Shown: in pieces, positions 21,216 to 29,489 of the stretch | Layout: every line of letters begins with the position of its first letter | Numbering within the stretch: position 1 is the stretch's first letter | NCBI RefSeq assembly: GCF_036898465.1 | Contig: NZ_JARUMJ010000001.1 | Span: forward strand, 620,001-684,000 | Direction of reading: 5' to 3' | DNA: 64,000 nucleotides | From: Streptomyces sp. B21-105 | GTDB lineage: Bacteria > Actinomycetota > Actinomycetes > Streptomycetales > Streptomycetaceae | Translations under genes and position numbers: made by a program | The notes under the pieces: model-generated | Told to the model about the DNA's origin: nothing | The model's input: the letters and a program-made list of their open reading frames with translations, nothing else | The model's database searches: none

Positions 21216-21839
21216 CTACGGGTCCGAGTGCGCCCCGCCCACGCCGAAACCGTCGGGGGCGGGGACCGGACCGCGGGAGGCGTCCGGTGCGTCATCACGC
21301 CCGTCCGAGACTCCTGACGGGTGTGATGACGCACCGGACACGCCTGACGCACCTGACGCACCTGACGCACCTGACGCACCTGACGCACCTGACGCACCTG
21401 ACGCGTCGAGTGCCGCGACGTGCGCGAGGTTCTGCCGGTCCTCGGCGTCGTCACCGGCCTCGGCGGCGAACCAGGCGTCCAGGATCTCCTTGAGCAGCGG
21501 CTCGGAGGTCAGCCGCAGGCTGAGCGCGAGGACGTTGGCGTCGTTCCAGCGCCGGGCGCCGTCGGCGGTTCCCGCGTCCGTGCACAGGGCGGCCCGGACG
21601 CCGGCGACCTTGTTCGCGGCGATGGACGCGCCCGTGCCGGTCCAGCAGCACACGACCGCCTGTTCGGAGGTCCCGTCGGCCACGTCCCGCGCCGCCGCCG
21701 CAGAGCAGATCGCCCACCGGGGATCGTCGCCCGAGCGGAGCGCGCCGTGCGGCACCACGTCGTGCCCGCGGCCGCGCAGCTCCGCGACGAGGGCGCGGGC
21801 CACTGGTTCGTCCATGTCCGAGGAGACGGAGATCCGCAT
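21216..21839 (-). CDS. RpiB/LacAB-family sugar-phosphate isomerase with repeat tail
   Basis: A 207-residue protein. Residues 1 to about 145 are an RpiB/LacAB fold: [14 protein letters not shown] start, active-site Cys motif [17 protein letters not shown] near 66-82, and [15 protein letters not shown] near 100-114. It should interconvert ribulose-5-P and ribose-5-P or a related pair. Usual family length is 145-160 residues. The extra 55-60 residues are low complexity: seven Gly-Ala-Ser-like triplets followed by an Asp/Pro/Gly tail, encoded by 9-nt repeats and a 24-bp inverted repeat. The tail may be non-functional read-through. ATG at 21839. Probably co-transcribed with phosphoketolase. Confidence 0.85.
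   Translation of the reverse strand: MRISVSSDMDEPVARALVAELRGRGHDVVPHGALRSGDDPRWAICSAAAARDVADGTSEQAVVCCWTGTGASIAANKVAGVRAALCTDAGTADGARRWNDANVLALSLRLTSEPLLKEILDAWFAAEAGDDAEDRQNLAHVAALDASGASGASGASGASGASGASGVSGASSHPSGVSDGRDDAPDASRGPVPAPDGFGVGGAHSDP
21282..21339. other. 24-bp inverted repeat (long hairpin) inside isomerase tail
   Basis: Arms 21282-21305 and 21316-21339 pair over 24 bp with a single G-T position and a 10-nt loop, forming a very stable stem in RNA or DNA. It lies within the last codons of the RpiB-like gene and 206 bp before the phosphoketolase start, so it could terminate, attenuate or protect the bicistronic transcript. Confidence 0.85.
21343..21405. repeat. 9-nt tandem repeat (CCTGACGCA) x7
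   Basis: Six exact copies plus one variant of CCTGACGCA, in frame in the RpiB-like gene, where the minus strand encodes Gly-Ala-Ser triplets. It abuts the 24-bp inverted repeat. Confidence 0.9.
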
Positions 21840-21960
21840 GCCCGCGAGCCTACTGACGCCAGGGCCGCACTGTCGCCCCGAACGCCTCAACGAAGCTGGG
21901 CCCTGCGGAACGACGTCCTGACAGCGGGACGCACACGCGGCGCGGTTCTGCCCGCCTGCG

Positions 21961-22077
21961 CCTCGTACACCTCGTACACCTCGTACACCTCGTACACCTC
22001 GTACACCTAGTGCGCCTCGTACACCTTGTGCACCTTGCGTACCGCCTGCACCGCCGTCCGCGCCGTCCGCGCCGTCC
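21961..22077. repeat. 9-nt degenerate tandem repeat (CCTCGTACA) about 13 copies
   Basis: Five exact CCTCGTACA units, one CCTAGTGCG, another exact copy, then units that decay through CCTTGTGCA to GCGCCGTCC. It fills the space directly downstream of the SCO6745-like gene (stop at 22084) and upstream of the RpiB-like gene. Non-coding. Confidence 0.85.
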
Positions 22078-22083
22078 GAACGA

Positions 22084-23094
22084 TCACCTCGCGGCCGCGG
22101 GAAGCCCGCTCGGTGATCCGCCGGACGACCCGCCCGTGACGACGTCGCTGAATCCTCCCGTGAGCCCGGCCGGATTGCCGCCAGGGACGATTCCCGAGTC
22201 CTGGACGGTGCGGGCGAGCGGTTCGAGCAGATGGGCGAGGCGGGCGGTGGCCGCAGACCCGAGGGCCGTCCACGGCGTGACGGCGGCCGCGTCCGTGTCG
22301 GCCTCGACCCCGGCCCGGGCGGCCGCTCCGGCTTCGGTGAGACGCGCGTCCTCGTCGAGCCAGCCGCGCTCGCGGAGTTCGGTCTGCGCCGTCTGCCAGG
22401 CCTCGAGGTCCCACCTGCGGGTGAGCCGCTGGAACTCCGCGTCCGCCTCCCCCGCCGCGCACTTGAGCACCATGGCTCCGACCGGCCCCAGGCGGCGGCC
22501 GACGAGGGCGGCGACATGGCCGTCACCGCGGTGTTCCCGCAGGGTGGTCAGCGCCTGCCACAGCCTGACGTGCGGCTGTTCCGGACGGGGCAGGGCCTGG
22601 TTGGCCGCCCCGAGCACGCGTCCCGCGGTGTCCGCCGTCCGGGCCGCCTCCCAGGCGAGTTCCGCGGCCTCGGCCATCTCGGGCGAGCCGACGACGTCCG
22701 GCCCGTGGAGAGTGGTCATGGCTGCGTCCACCGCCCGCTCACGCGCCGCGAGCACGTCCTCGGCCGTCGCCGCGCGCCACGCGTCCGGCAGCGCACGCGC
22801 CACGCGGTCGGGGTGGAACACGTAGAAGCAGCTGGTGACGACGGCGGCGGGGGCAGGCCCGAGGGGCGCCGCGCGGAAGGCGAAGTACCCCATCCAGTAT
22901 CCGCGCATCCCGAGGCGTTCGGCGGCGGCGTGCACCTCGGGCGCGAAGTAGACGAGCTGGTGGACCGGTTCGAACCTCTCCCACATTGCCCGTGCGACGG
23001 TGTCCTTCACCCAGTCCTCCCGACCGGTCGGCTGCTGTATCTGCATCTGCATCTGCATCTGCGAGAGGCCAGCATCCGTCATGACGGCGGTCAT
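22084..23094 (-). CDS. SCO6745/SalK-like protein with putative winged-helix
   Basis: A 336-residue protein resembling the actinobacterial SCO6745 family (often labelled SalK-like). Signature-like parts are MWERFEPVHQLVYFAPEV near residue 36 and RGYWMGYFAFRAAPLG near 64. The C-terminal half, with LTRRWDLEAWQTAQTELRERGW, looks like a winged helix. Function is not established; family members have been proposed as regulators or enzymes. The ATG at 23094 follows GGCGGG; the first residues include a QMQMQMQIQQ run encoded by a CTGCAT hexamer repeat (about 23035-23062), so an ATG at 23082 is also possible. The tail is Gly/Ser-rich. It is divergent from the GH115 gene. Confidence 0.7.
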   Translation of the reverse strand: MTAVMTDAGLSQMQMQMQIQQPTGREDWVKDTVARAMWERFEPVHQLVYFAPEVHAAAERLGMRGYWMGYFAFRAAPLGPAPAAVVTSCFYVFHPDRVARALPDAWRAATAEDVLAARERAVDAAMTTLHGPDVVGSPEMAEAAELAWEAARTADTAGRVLGAANQALPRPEQPHVRLWQALTTLREHRGDGHVAALVGRRLGPVGAMVLKCAAGEADAEFQRLTRRWDLEAWQTAQTELRERGWLDEDARLTEAGAAARAGVEADTDAAAVTPWTALGSAATARLAHLLEPLARTVQDSGIVPGGNPAGLTGGFSDVVTGGSSGGSPSGLPAAAR

Positions 23095-23196
23095 AACAAT
23101 CCCGCCCACCGAAGCCGGCGTACATGCGGACCGTGCCGTCGTCCTCCTGCCACGGGGTTATGGACGTCGGCGTACGCCCTGGCCTAGGGTGCCGGG

Positions 23197-23208
23197 GAAA
23201 GCGCTTTC
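23197..23208. promoter_or_regulatory. LacI-family operator upstream of GH115 gene
   Basis: GAAAGCGCTTTC, a perfect 12-bp palindrome with central CG-containing core typical of LacI/GalR-family sites, 36 bp upstream of the GH115 ATG. Streptomyces glycosidase genes are often repressed through such sites. No LacI gene is in the window. Confidence 0.65.
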
Positions 23209-23244
23209 TAGCATGGTCATGCCAGTGTCTAGTCGGGAGCGTCA

Positions 23245-26235
23245 ATGCCGCACACCGCACCACAGGACCCCTCGCAGCCGTGGAGCCGAAAGGCGTTCCT
23301 GCGGGGCATGACGGCCGTCGGAGTGGCCCCGCTGCTGCCGGCGGCGCTACCCGCGGCCGCCCATGCCGCCACCGCCGCCCCGGCTTTCGCCCGGCCCGAC
23401 TTCGACCTGGTGCGGGACGGTGTCGCCGTCGACGTGTTCGTGGACGCGGGCGCGGATCCCGCGGTGCTCCGCGCGGCCGGCGACCTGCAGGCCGACGTGG
23501 AGCGGGTCACCGGCATTCGACCGGCCCTGCGGCGCACCCTGCCGGAGCGGGCCACGGCGCTGATCGTGGTCGGCACGCTCGGCTCGAGCCCCGTCGTGGA
23601 CCGTCTCGTCGCCCGCGAGCGGCTCGGTGTGCGACGGGTGGCGGGGCGCTGGGAGGCGTCCGTGACCCAGGTGGTCGAGCATCCGGCGCCCGGGGTGGAC
23701 CGCGCCCTGGTGATCGCGGGCAGCGACCCTCGCGGCACGGTCTACGGGATCTACGACACCTCGGAGCGCATCGGGGTCTCACCCTGGTACTGGTGGGCCG
23801 ACGTGCCAGTCGAACGGCGGGACGCCGTGGCCGTGCCCGCGGGGCCCTTCGTGCGCCGCGAGCCGTCGGTCCGCTACCGGGGCGTCTTCATCAACGACGA
23901 GCAGAACCTGACCACTTGGTCGCACCGCACGCAGGAGACGGACAAGAACATCGGTCCGCGGACGTACGAGCGCCTCTTCGAGCTGCTGCTCCGGCTGAAG
24001 GCCAACTACCTGTGGCCGGCCATGCATCCGTACTCCGACTTCTTCAACAAGTACCGGGAGAACCCCGAACTGGCCGACCGGTACGGCATCGTGGTCGGCT
24101 CCAGCCATCCGGAGGCGCTGCTGCGCAACGGCGTCCACGAGTGGGCGCCGTGGGCCGAGGAGCACCGGGGCGCGGACGGCGCACTGCCCGTCTACGACTA
24201 CACGGTGAACCCGGCGGTGATCTCCGACTACTGGCGGGCCCGTGCCCGGGAGAACGCGGCGTACGAGAGCAGCTGGACGCTCGGCATGCGCGGTCTGCAC
24301 GACAGCGCGCTGGAGACGAGGAACGCCACCACGATCCCGGAGAAGGTCGCGGTGATGAACGACATCATCGCCGACCAGCGCCGGATCCTCGCGGAGGAGG
24401 TCGGGGCGGCGGCCGAGCCGCAGATCTTCATCCCGTACAAGGAGGTGCTGGACCTGTACAACGCGGGCGTCCAGGTACCCGACGACGTCACGCTGATCTG
24501 GCCGGACGACAACCACGGCAACATGCGCCAGCTGCCGACCGAGGCGGAGCGGGCCCGACCGGGCGGCAACGGCATCTACTACCACCTGTCCTACTGGGGC
24601 CGTCCGCGCAGCTATCTGTGGCTGGACACCACGCAACCGGCCAAGGTGTGGCAGGAGTTGCGCAGGGTGTACGAGCACGGGGCCGACCGGATGTGGATCT
24701 TCAACGTCGGTGACCTGAAGTCGATCGAGACCGGCCTGTCCTTCGCCATGGACGTGGCCTGGGACGTGGACCGGTGGACGGCCGAGAACGTCGAGGGCTT
24801 CCTCGCGGAGTGGTACGGGCGGCAGTTCGGGCTGCGGTACGGCCGGGAGATCACCTCGCTCCGCACCGAGTACTACCGGCTCGCGGCGGAGCGGCGGCCG
24901 GAGTTCATCGATCGTGACGTCTTCTCCGTGGTCCACCACGGGGACGAGGCGGGACGCCGCATGGCCGCCTACGACCGTCTGGCGCAGCGGACCGTGACGC
25001 TGGGGGACGAACTCCCCGCGGTCTTGCGGGACGCCTTCTTCGAACTCGTCCACTATCCGGTGCACGGCGCGTACCTGATGAACCTGAAGTACTACTGGGC
25101 GGACCGCAACGCCCTGGCGGCACGGCAGGGGCGCGGCGCCGGGACCAACCGCTTCGCGGACCTCGCCGAGGCGGCGCACGCCCAGGAGGCCGCGCTGACC
25201 CTGCGGTACAACACCGAGGTGGCGGGCGGGAAGTGGAGCGGGTACATCAATCCGTACCCCTCGCAGATCCCGAAGGCGCCAGGTCGTCCGGCGGTCACCC
25301 GGGTCGCCCGGCGGGAGACGTCCGGGCTGGGGATCGCCGCCGAGGGGAACGAGGTCGGCGCCACACGGCCGCTGTCGTTCTCCTCGGCGACCCGGGACCG
25401 GCGTTTCGTGGACGTCTTCAACACCGGTTTCCTCCCGCTTTCCTGGGTGGCCGAGGCGGACCGGCCCTGGATCCGGCTGAGCACGGCGGGCGGCTCGCTC
25501 ACCGAACAGACCCGGGTGTGGATCGAGATCGACTGGGCCGTCGCACCGGAGGGCACGCATGCCGTCACGGTCGTGTTCACCAGCGGTGACCAGCGTTTCG
25601 AGGTGCCGCTGACGGTCGTCAACGAGGGTGAGCGGGCGCGTCGGCGGGCGCGCGGCTTCGTCGAGGCGAACGGCTGGGTGTCGATCGACGCCGTGCACAC
25701 CGAGCGCCGGGTGGCGCGCGGCGGGGCCCGGTGGCGGACCGTGCGCGGGCTCGGCCGCGGTGCGGCCGCGGTGGAGGCCGCGCCGTCGACGGCGGCCCCG
25801 GTGACCGCAGACCTCGCCGCTCGTGCGCCGGAGCTGCGCTACCGGGTGCGCTTCACCAGCACCGGGACGTTCCCGGTCACCGTCCTCCGGCTGCCCTCGC
25901 TCGACGAGCGGGGCGCGCGACGGCTGGCCGTCGCCCTGGACGACCAGCCTCCCGTCGTCCTGTCGGGTCAGTCCGTGGCCACCGGCAACCGCGGTGACGC
26001 CTGGGCGCGCAACGTCGAGGAGGGAGTGGAGAAGCTGACCGCGTCGGTGACGGTCCCCGCGCCCGGCGAACACGTCCTGCGGGTCTTCATGGTCGACCCG
26101 GCGATCGCCGTGGACCAGATCGTCATCGACACCGGCGGTCTGCCCGCCGCCTACCTCGCACCCCCGGAGAGCTACCACCCGGCGTTCAACCCGGACCCGG
26201 ACACGTCCCCGGGCCTGGACGCGCCGAACCACTAG
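23245..26235 (+). CDS. Secreted GH115 family glycosidase (alpha-glucuronidase type)
   Basis: A 996-residue exported enzyme. The N-terminus SRKAFLRGMTAVGVAPLLP..AHA has a Tat-like (RK instead of RR) signal cleaved near residue 42. The body matches GH115, xylan alpha-1,2-glucuronidases that remove (4-O-methyl)glucuronate side chains: GSDPRGTVYGIYDTSERIG near 160, SPWYWWADVPV, FINDEQNLTTW, LKANYLWPAMHPY, IWPDDNHGNMRQLP, and YYHLSYWGRPRSYLW in order. The C-terminal third is beta-rich, as in other GH115 proteins. The ATG at 23245 follows GGGAG by 6 nt. The LacI-type palindrome directly upstream implies sugar-inducible expression. Confidence 0.92.
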   Translation: MPHTAPQDPSQPWSRKAFLRGMTAVGVAPLLPAALPAAAHAATAAPAFARPDFDLVRDGVAVDVFVDAGADPAVLRAAGDLQADVERVTGIRPALRRTLPERATALIVVGTLGSSPVVDRLVARERLGVRRVAGRWEASVTQVVEHPAPGVDRALVIAGSDPRGTVYGIYDTSERIGVSPWYWWADVPVERRDAVAVPAGPFVRREPSVRYRGVFINDEQNLTTWSHRTQETDKNIGPRTYERLFELLLRLKANYLWPAMHPYSDFFNKYRENPELADRYGIVVGSSHPEALLRNGVHEWAPWAEEHRGADGALPVYDYTVNPAVISDYWRARARENAAYESSWTLGMRGLHDSALETRNATTIPEKVAVMNDIIADQRRILAEEVGAAAEPQIFIPYKEVLDLYNAGVQVPDDVTLIWPDDNHGNMRQLPTEAERARPGGNGIYYHLSYWGRPRSYLWLDTTQPAKVWQELRRVYEHGADRMWIFNVGDLKSIETGLSFAMDVAWDVDRWTAENVEGFLAEWYGRQFGLRYGREITSLRTEYYRLAAERRPEFIDRDVFSVVHHGDEAGRRMAAYDRLAQRTVTLGDELPAVLRDAFFELVHYPVHGAYLMNLKYYWADRNALAARQGRGAGTNRFADLAEAAHAQEAALTLRYNTEVAGGKWSGYINPYPSQIPKAPGRPAVTRVARRETSGLGIAAEGNEVGATRPLSFSSATRDRRFVDVFNTGFLPLSWVAEADRPWIRLSTAGGSLTEQTRVWIEIDWAVAPEGTHAVTVVFTSGDQRFEVPLTVVNEGERARRRARGFVEANGWVSIDAVHTERRVARGGARWRTVRGLGRGAAAVEAAPSTAAPVTADLAARAPELRYRVRFTSTGTFPVTVLRLPSLDERGARRLAVALDDQPPVVLSGQSVATGNRGDAWARNVEEGVEKLTASVTVPAPGEHVLRVFMVDPAIAVDQIVIDTGGLPAAYLAPPESYHPAFNPDPDTSPGLDAPNH

Positions 26236-26244
26236 CCGGCCCGC

Positions 26245-26301
26245 CGTCATGCCCGTCCGCCTTCCGGAGGGGCGTGACGCGACACGCCGGGTTTCCCCGG
26301 C
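26245..26301. terminator. Tandem hairpins between convergent genes
   Basis: Hairpin 1 (26245-26254 with 26270-26279) has a 10-bp stem with one G-T pair. Hairpin 2 (26286-26291 with 26296-26301) is GCCGGG-TTTC-CCCGGC. They sit between the convergent GH115 and NmrA-like genes and probably act as a bidirectional terminator. Confidence 0.6.
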
Positions 26302-26340
26302 GGATGAGCAGCGCGCTGGGACCGCAGCGCTGTCCGCCGG

Positions 26341-27180
26341 TCAGGCGGTGGTGAAGTCGGCGGCGTGGTCGGCCGCCCAGACGGTGAAGGGGCGGGCGGG
26401 GTGGCCGGTGAGTTCCTCGACGGTGGAGGTGAGGGCGACGGGCTTGCCGTCGTTCGACTCCCACCAGTTCAGGAGGGCGTCGGCGTACACGCCGGGGATG
26501 TAGTCGGCCATCTCCCGCTTCCACTCCTCCCGGGTGACCCGCTCGGACCTGACGGGACGGCCGATGACGTCCGCGAGCTGGTCGATCTGCTGGGTGAAGG
26601 TGAGCGACCGGGGGCCGGTGAGGGTGAAGCGGCCCCCGTGGTGGCGCGTGTCGACGAGCACGGCGTGGGCGGCTTCGGCGAGGTCCGCCTCGTGGACGGG
26701 GTCGGTGTGGGCGTCGGGGTAGGGCAGGCTGATCGGCCGGCCCGCCTTGACGGGCCACGCCCATGCCGAGGCGTTGGAGGCGAAGGAGCCCGGTCGCAGG
26801 ATCGTGGTGGTGATCGGTGAGGCGAGCAGGGCGTTCTCGACGTCGAGGTGGGACCTGGCGAGCGGGTCGTTCTCGGCGTCGGGTCCGAGCACGCCGGCGG
26901 AGGACAGCAGCACGATGTGTGCGACCCCGGCCCGGTGGGCGTGGTGGACGAAGTCCGTGATGCGCTCGGAGCTGGCGTAGAGGAACACGGAGGTGACGCC
27001 GTCCAGTGCGGCCGGGAAGCACGCCGGGTCGGTGAGGTCCAGCCGGACGGTGGGCACTCCGGCGGGGGGTGAGAGGTCCTCGGGGCGGGCGGAGCCGAGC
27101 CTGACGGGCAGGCCGGTGTGGTGCAGCAGCGTGGTCAGACGGGCGGCGACCGCGCCGCGGCCGCCGGTGATCAGGATCAT
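26341..27180 (-). CDS. NmrA-like NAD(P)H-binding protein
   Basis: A 279-residue atypical short-chain dehydrogenase of the NmrA/QorB kind. The N-terminus MILITGGRGAVAARL is a Rossmann glycine motif, followed by VFLYASSERITDFVHHA and VLLSSAGVLGP. The Tyr-x3-Lys of classical SDRs is not evident, so it may sense or reduce NAD(P)H-linked quinones rather than act as a standard dehydrogenase. The ATG at 27180 has no good Shine-Dalgarno. It is divergent from a TetR regulator, with an array of repeated operators between them, so it is the likely regulated target. Confidence 0.85.
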   Translation of the reverse strand: MILITGGRGAVAARLTTLLHHTGLPVRLGSARPEDLSPPAGVPTVRLDLTDPACFPAALDGVTSVFLYASSERITDFVHHAHRAGVAHIVLLSSAGVLGPDAENDPLARSHLDVENALLASPITTTILRPGSFASNASAWAWPVKAGRPISLPYPDAHTDPVHEADLAEAAHAVLVDTRHHGGRFTLTGPRSLTFTQQIDQLADVIGRPVRSERVTREEWKREMADYIPGVYADALLNWWESNDGKPVALTSTVEELTGHPARPFTVWAADHAADFTTA

Positions 27181-27278
27181 GATGACGTAGGTCTTTCTGC
27201 TGGTCAGAAGTATGGGGCGCGGAGCGACGCCTCGCGGCAGCCCGAGAAGGGGTCGCGAATGCGCGAATAACGTTCGTG

Positions 27279-27361
27279 ACGAACACTGTTCGTAGTGACG
27301 TTTCACGGTAGGGAACGAACATCGTTCGTGTCAAACGCTGTTCGTTCCAAACGGTGTTCGC
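27279..27361. promoter_or_regulatory. Four-copy operator array in the NmrA/TetR divergon
   Basis: ACGAACACTGTTCGT (27279-27293) and ACGAACATCGTTCGT (27315-27329) are near-perfect 15-bp palindromes. Two weaker copies follow at 27331-27345 and 27347-27361 (AACGCTGTTCGT, AACGGTGTTCG). Starts are 36, 16 and 16 bp apart. The array lies between the divergent NmrA-like and TetR genes; autoregulation by the TetR protein is the simplest reading. Confidence 0.75.
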
Positions 27362-27381
27362 CCGGGACTACGCTCTCCCCC

Positions 27382-28059
27382 ATGAGCTCGCAGCCGATCA
27401 GCCGCCGCACTCGGCCCGCCAAGGCCCCCCTCAGCCGCGACGCCGTCGTGCGGACCGGCCTGCGGATCCTCGATCGCGACGGGCTGGACGCCCTGACCAT
27501 GCGGCGCGTCGCCAAGGAGCTGGACACCGGCCCGGCCTCGCTCTACGTGTACGTGGCCAACCGCGACGACCTCATGGCCGCCATGCTCGACGCGGCCCTC
27601 GCCCAGGTCCCCCTCCCCTCGGATTGCACCGCCGAGGGGTCCTGGCGGGAACGGCTCCAAGCCCTGGCCGCCGCCGCGATCGAGGCCATGAGCCGTCACG
27701 AGGGCCTGGCCGCCGTCGCCCTCGGCGCCATCCCCACCGGTGACCACGCCCTGCTCGTCCTGGACCGCATGCTCGCGCTGCTCAAAGAGGGCGGCCTCGA
27801 CGACGTCACCGCCGCCTGGGCCGTCGACCTGCTCTACCTGCACATCGCCGCGGCCGCCGCCGAGCAGAGCGTCCACAACGCCCAGGCGACGGGTGAGGAG
27901 AGCGTCGTCGCCGCGGCCGACCGCCGTTACGCCTCCCTGCCCGCGGACCGCTATCCGATGGTCACCTCACTGCGCGAGGCGCTGCTCTCGCCCGGCGATC
28001 GCGACGCGTGGGGTCTGAACGTCCTCATCAACGGCCTCCTGCACACTCCCGCCGGCTGA
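27382..28059 (+). CDS. TetR/AcrR family transcriptional regulator
   Basis: A 225-residue regulator. The N-terminal helix-turn-helix is LDALTMRRVAKELDTGPASLYVYV (about residues 34-57, given here in two overlapping parts: LDALTMRRVAKEL and TGPASLYVYV), followed by the conserved NRDDLMAAMLD. The C-terminal helical part has the TetR_C ligand pocket form of the tetracycline-repressor subgroup. The ATG at 27382 lacks a Shine-Dalgarno and may be read from a short or absent leader. It is transcribed away from the NmrA-like gene, with a four-copy palindromic array in between, and probably represses both. Confidence 0.92.
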   Translation: MSSQPISRRTRPAKAPLSRDAVVRTGLRILDRDGLDALTMRRVAKELDTGPASLYVYVANRDDLMAAMLDAALAQVPLPSDCTAEGSWRERLQALAAAAIEAMSRHEGLAAVALGAIPTGDHALLVLDRMLALLKEGGLDDVTAAWAVDLLYLHIAAAAAEQSVHNAQATGEESVVAAADRRYASLPADRYPMVTSLREALLSPGDRDAWGLNVLINGLLHTPAG

Positions 28060-28265
28060 CTCCGGGCCGCCCCGCACAGCGCCCGGACAGTCAGGCCGAC
28101 GGCACCCCCGGAGCGCAGGAGGTACGGCCGGTCGCCCTCGCGGCGGTCCTCGTGTGGCCGATGCCACCTCCCCTGCAGGGTCCGCTCCATGTCGTCCCAC
28201 GGGAGTCGCAGGTTACGGTTTCCGCAGCTCCCCGCTCCCCCGCCGCAGACCCCGGACGGCAGCCC

Positions 28266-28784
28266 GTGCTCGCAGACCTTTCCCCGCTCATCGCCGCGAC
28301 CGCCGAATGGCTGACCCGGGCGTACCCGGCGTGCGGCGGCGCGTTCGCCTCCGCCCTGTGCGAGGCCCAGGCCCGCCAGGCGGCGACCGTCACGGCCTGG
28401 CTGCGGTATCCCACAGCGACGGACGCCGCACTGGTCGGCATGGCGGGTCCGGGCGGCTCGGCACGCCTCGACCGGATCAGCGGCGCGGACGGCGCGGACA
28501 CGGCAGACCAGGCCTGGCGCAGCTGGGTGGACGAGATCGTGGCGAGCTGGGCGGCCGCTCTGCTCGCCGATCCGGCGCTCGCGGCGGACGCGGTGGCCGC
28601 TCTCGCCGAGGGCGACCACACACGGGGGACGACGCCGGACTTCAGACGGCTGCTCGCCCCCGACGAGCGCGACCGGCGGGCGGCGGCGCTGCTGCGCCAC
28701 CCGGACTTCCTCGCGCCGGTGGCCCGGCTCCACCGCGCCGAGCTCCTGGACCGGCTCGGACGAGGCCGGGCTCTCGTCGTCTGA
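28266..28784 (+). CDS. Hypothetical protein, Ala-rich helical
   Basis: About 172 residues, unrecognised. It is Ala-rich and probably all-helical, with a WLTRAYPACGGAFASALCEAQ-like segment (given as WLTRAYPACGG near residue 14) and a C-terminal DFRRLLAPDERDRRAAALL. No signal peptide or membrane helix. The start is unsure: GTG 28266 begins the conserved-looking region, while ATG 28161 and GTG 28152 would add a low-complexity N-terminus. The TGA at 28782-28784 is embedded in a long hairpin. It lies 206 bp after the TetR gene on the same strand. Confidence 0.55.
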   Translation: MLADLSPLIAATAEWLTRAYPACGGAFASALCEAQARQAATVTAWLRYPTATDAALVGMAGPGGSARLDRISGADGADTADQAWRSWVDEIVASWAAALLADPALAADAVAALAEGDHTRGTTPDFRRLLAPDERDRRAAALLRHPDFLAPVARLHRAELLDRLGRGRALVV

Positions 28785-28831
28785 CCGTCCGGGGGAGAAC
28801 GCCGGACGGCGCCAGACGACGAGAGCCCGGC
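28765..28831. terminator. Long compound hairpin, bidirectional terminator
   Basis: Outer arms 28765-28783 and 28813-28831 are perfectly complementary over 19 bp, with a second inner pair CCGTCCGG (28785-28792) and CCGGACGG (28802-28809) around a small loop. The stem contains the stop codon of the hypothetical gene and faces the end of the convergent hemerythrin gene. Confidence 0.8.
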
Positions 28832-28925
28832 CTGCCGCTCGGTCCGGCCTGCCGGACGCCTCGATCCGCCCGACGGGCAGGCGGACTCCGGCCCGTCCAG
28901 CTCGTCGGCCCGTCCGGCCCGTCGG

Positions 28926-29489
28926 TCAGTCCGGCTTGCCGCGGCCCGTCAGGGCGTCCCGCAGCCGGTCGACCAGTCCGGTGCCCGGGTTCAGCATCTT
29001 GTTCGCCGGAGGCTTGTCCGGGGCGGCGGGATGAGGACGCGTCGGAGCGGTCTTCTTCGCCGTGCGAACCTTGTCGCCCAGCTCGTCGAGAGCCTCTGCC
29101 GGGCATGCCGCACGCAGCCGGGGGAACAGGTTCTGCTCCTCGTCGGCCACATGGGCGCGGATCTCGCTCATCAGCATGCCGATCAGCCGGTCGAACTCGG
29201 GGTCGTCCGGCCGTCGGCCCTCCAGGTCCTTCATCAGCTGTTCGGCCTGCGCGTGGTCCTGGAGTTCCTTGTCGGCGAGCGCGTCCCCGCCGGGGACGTG
29301 CTCGCGCACGGCCGGGTAGAGGTGCATCTCCTCGGCCACCGAATGCCGGACCAGCTCCATCGTGGCCTGGTCCGCGTAGAGCCTGCGGTCCTTCGCGCCG
29401 GACGGCAGCGCCTCGATCCGGCCGAAGAACTCCTCGACCTCGCGGTGATCGGTCACCAGTTCGTCGATGACGTTCCCACCATGGCCCAT
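28926..29489 (-). CDS. Hemerythrin-domain protein
   Basis: A 187-residue protein with a hemerythrin HHE four-helix bundle in residues 1-130. Iron-ligand candidates are in TDHREVEEFF (about 14-23), RHSVAEEMHLYP (about 48-59), DHAQAEQL (about 78-85) and EIRAHVADEEQNLFP (about 109-123). It should bind a di-iron centre and handle O2, NO or redox signals in the cytoplasm. The C-terminal 55 residues are basic, Pro-rich and low complexity. The ATG at 29489 follows GGAGG at 4 nt. Divergent from the decarboxylase gene. Confidence 0.92.
   Translation of the reverse strand: MGHGGNVIDELVTDHREVEEFFGRIEALPSGAKDRRLYADQATMELVRHSVAEEMHLYPAVREHVPGGDALADKELQDHAQAEQLMKDLEGRRPDDPEFDRLIGMLMSEIRAHVADEEQNLFPRLRAACPAEALDELGDKVRTAKKTAPTRPHPAAPDKPPANKMLNPGTGLVDRLRDALTGRGKPD

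Noticed and set aside
21343..22077. CRISPR-like array
   Set aside because: Units are 9 nt, contiguous and without spacers; these are simple tandem repeats.
23779..26250. Minus-strand frame of about 820 codons opposite GH115
   Set aside because: Val/Arg/Gly-rich shadow without any family motif, fully covered by the well-supported GH115 gene.
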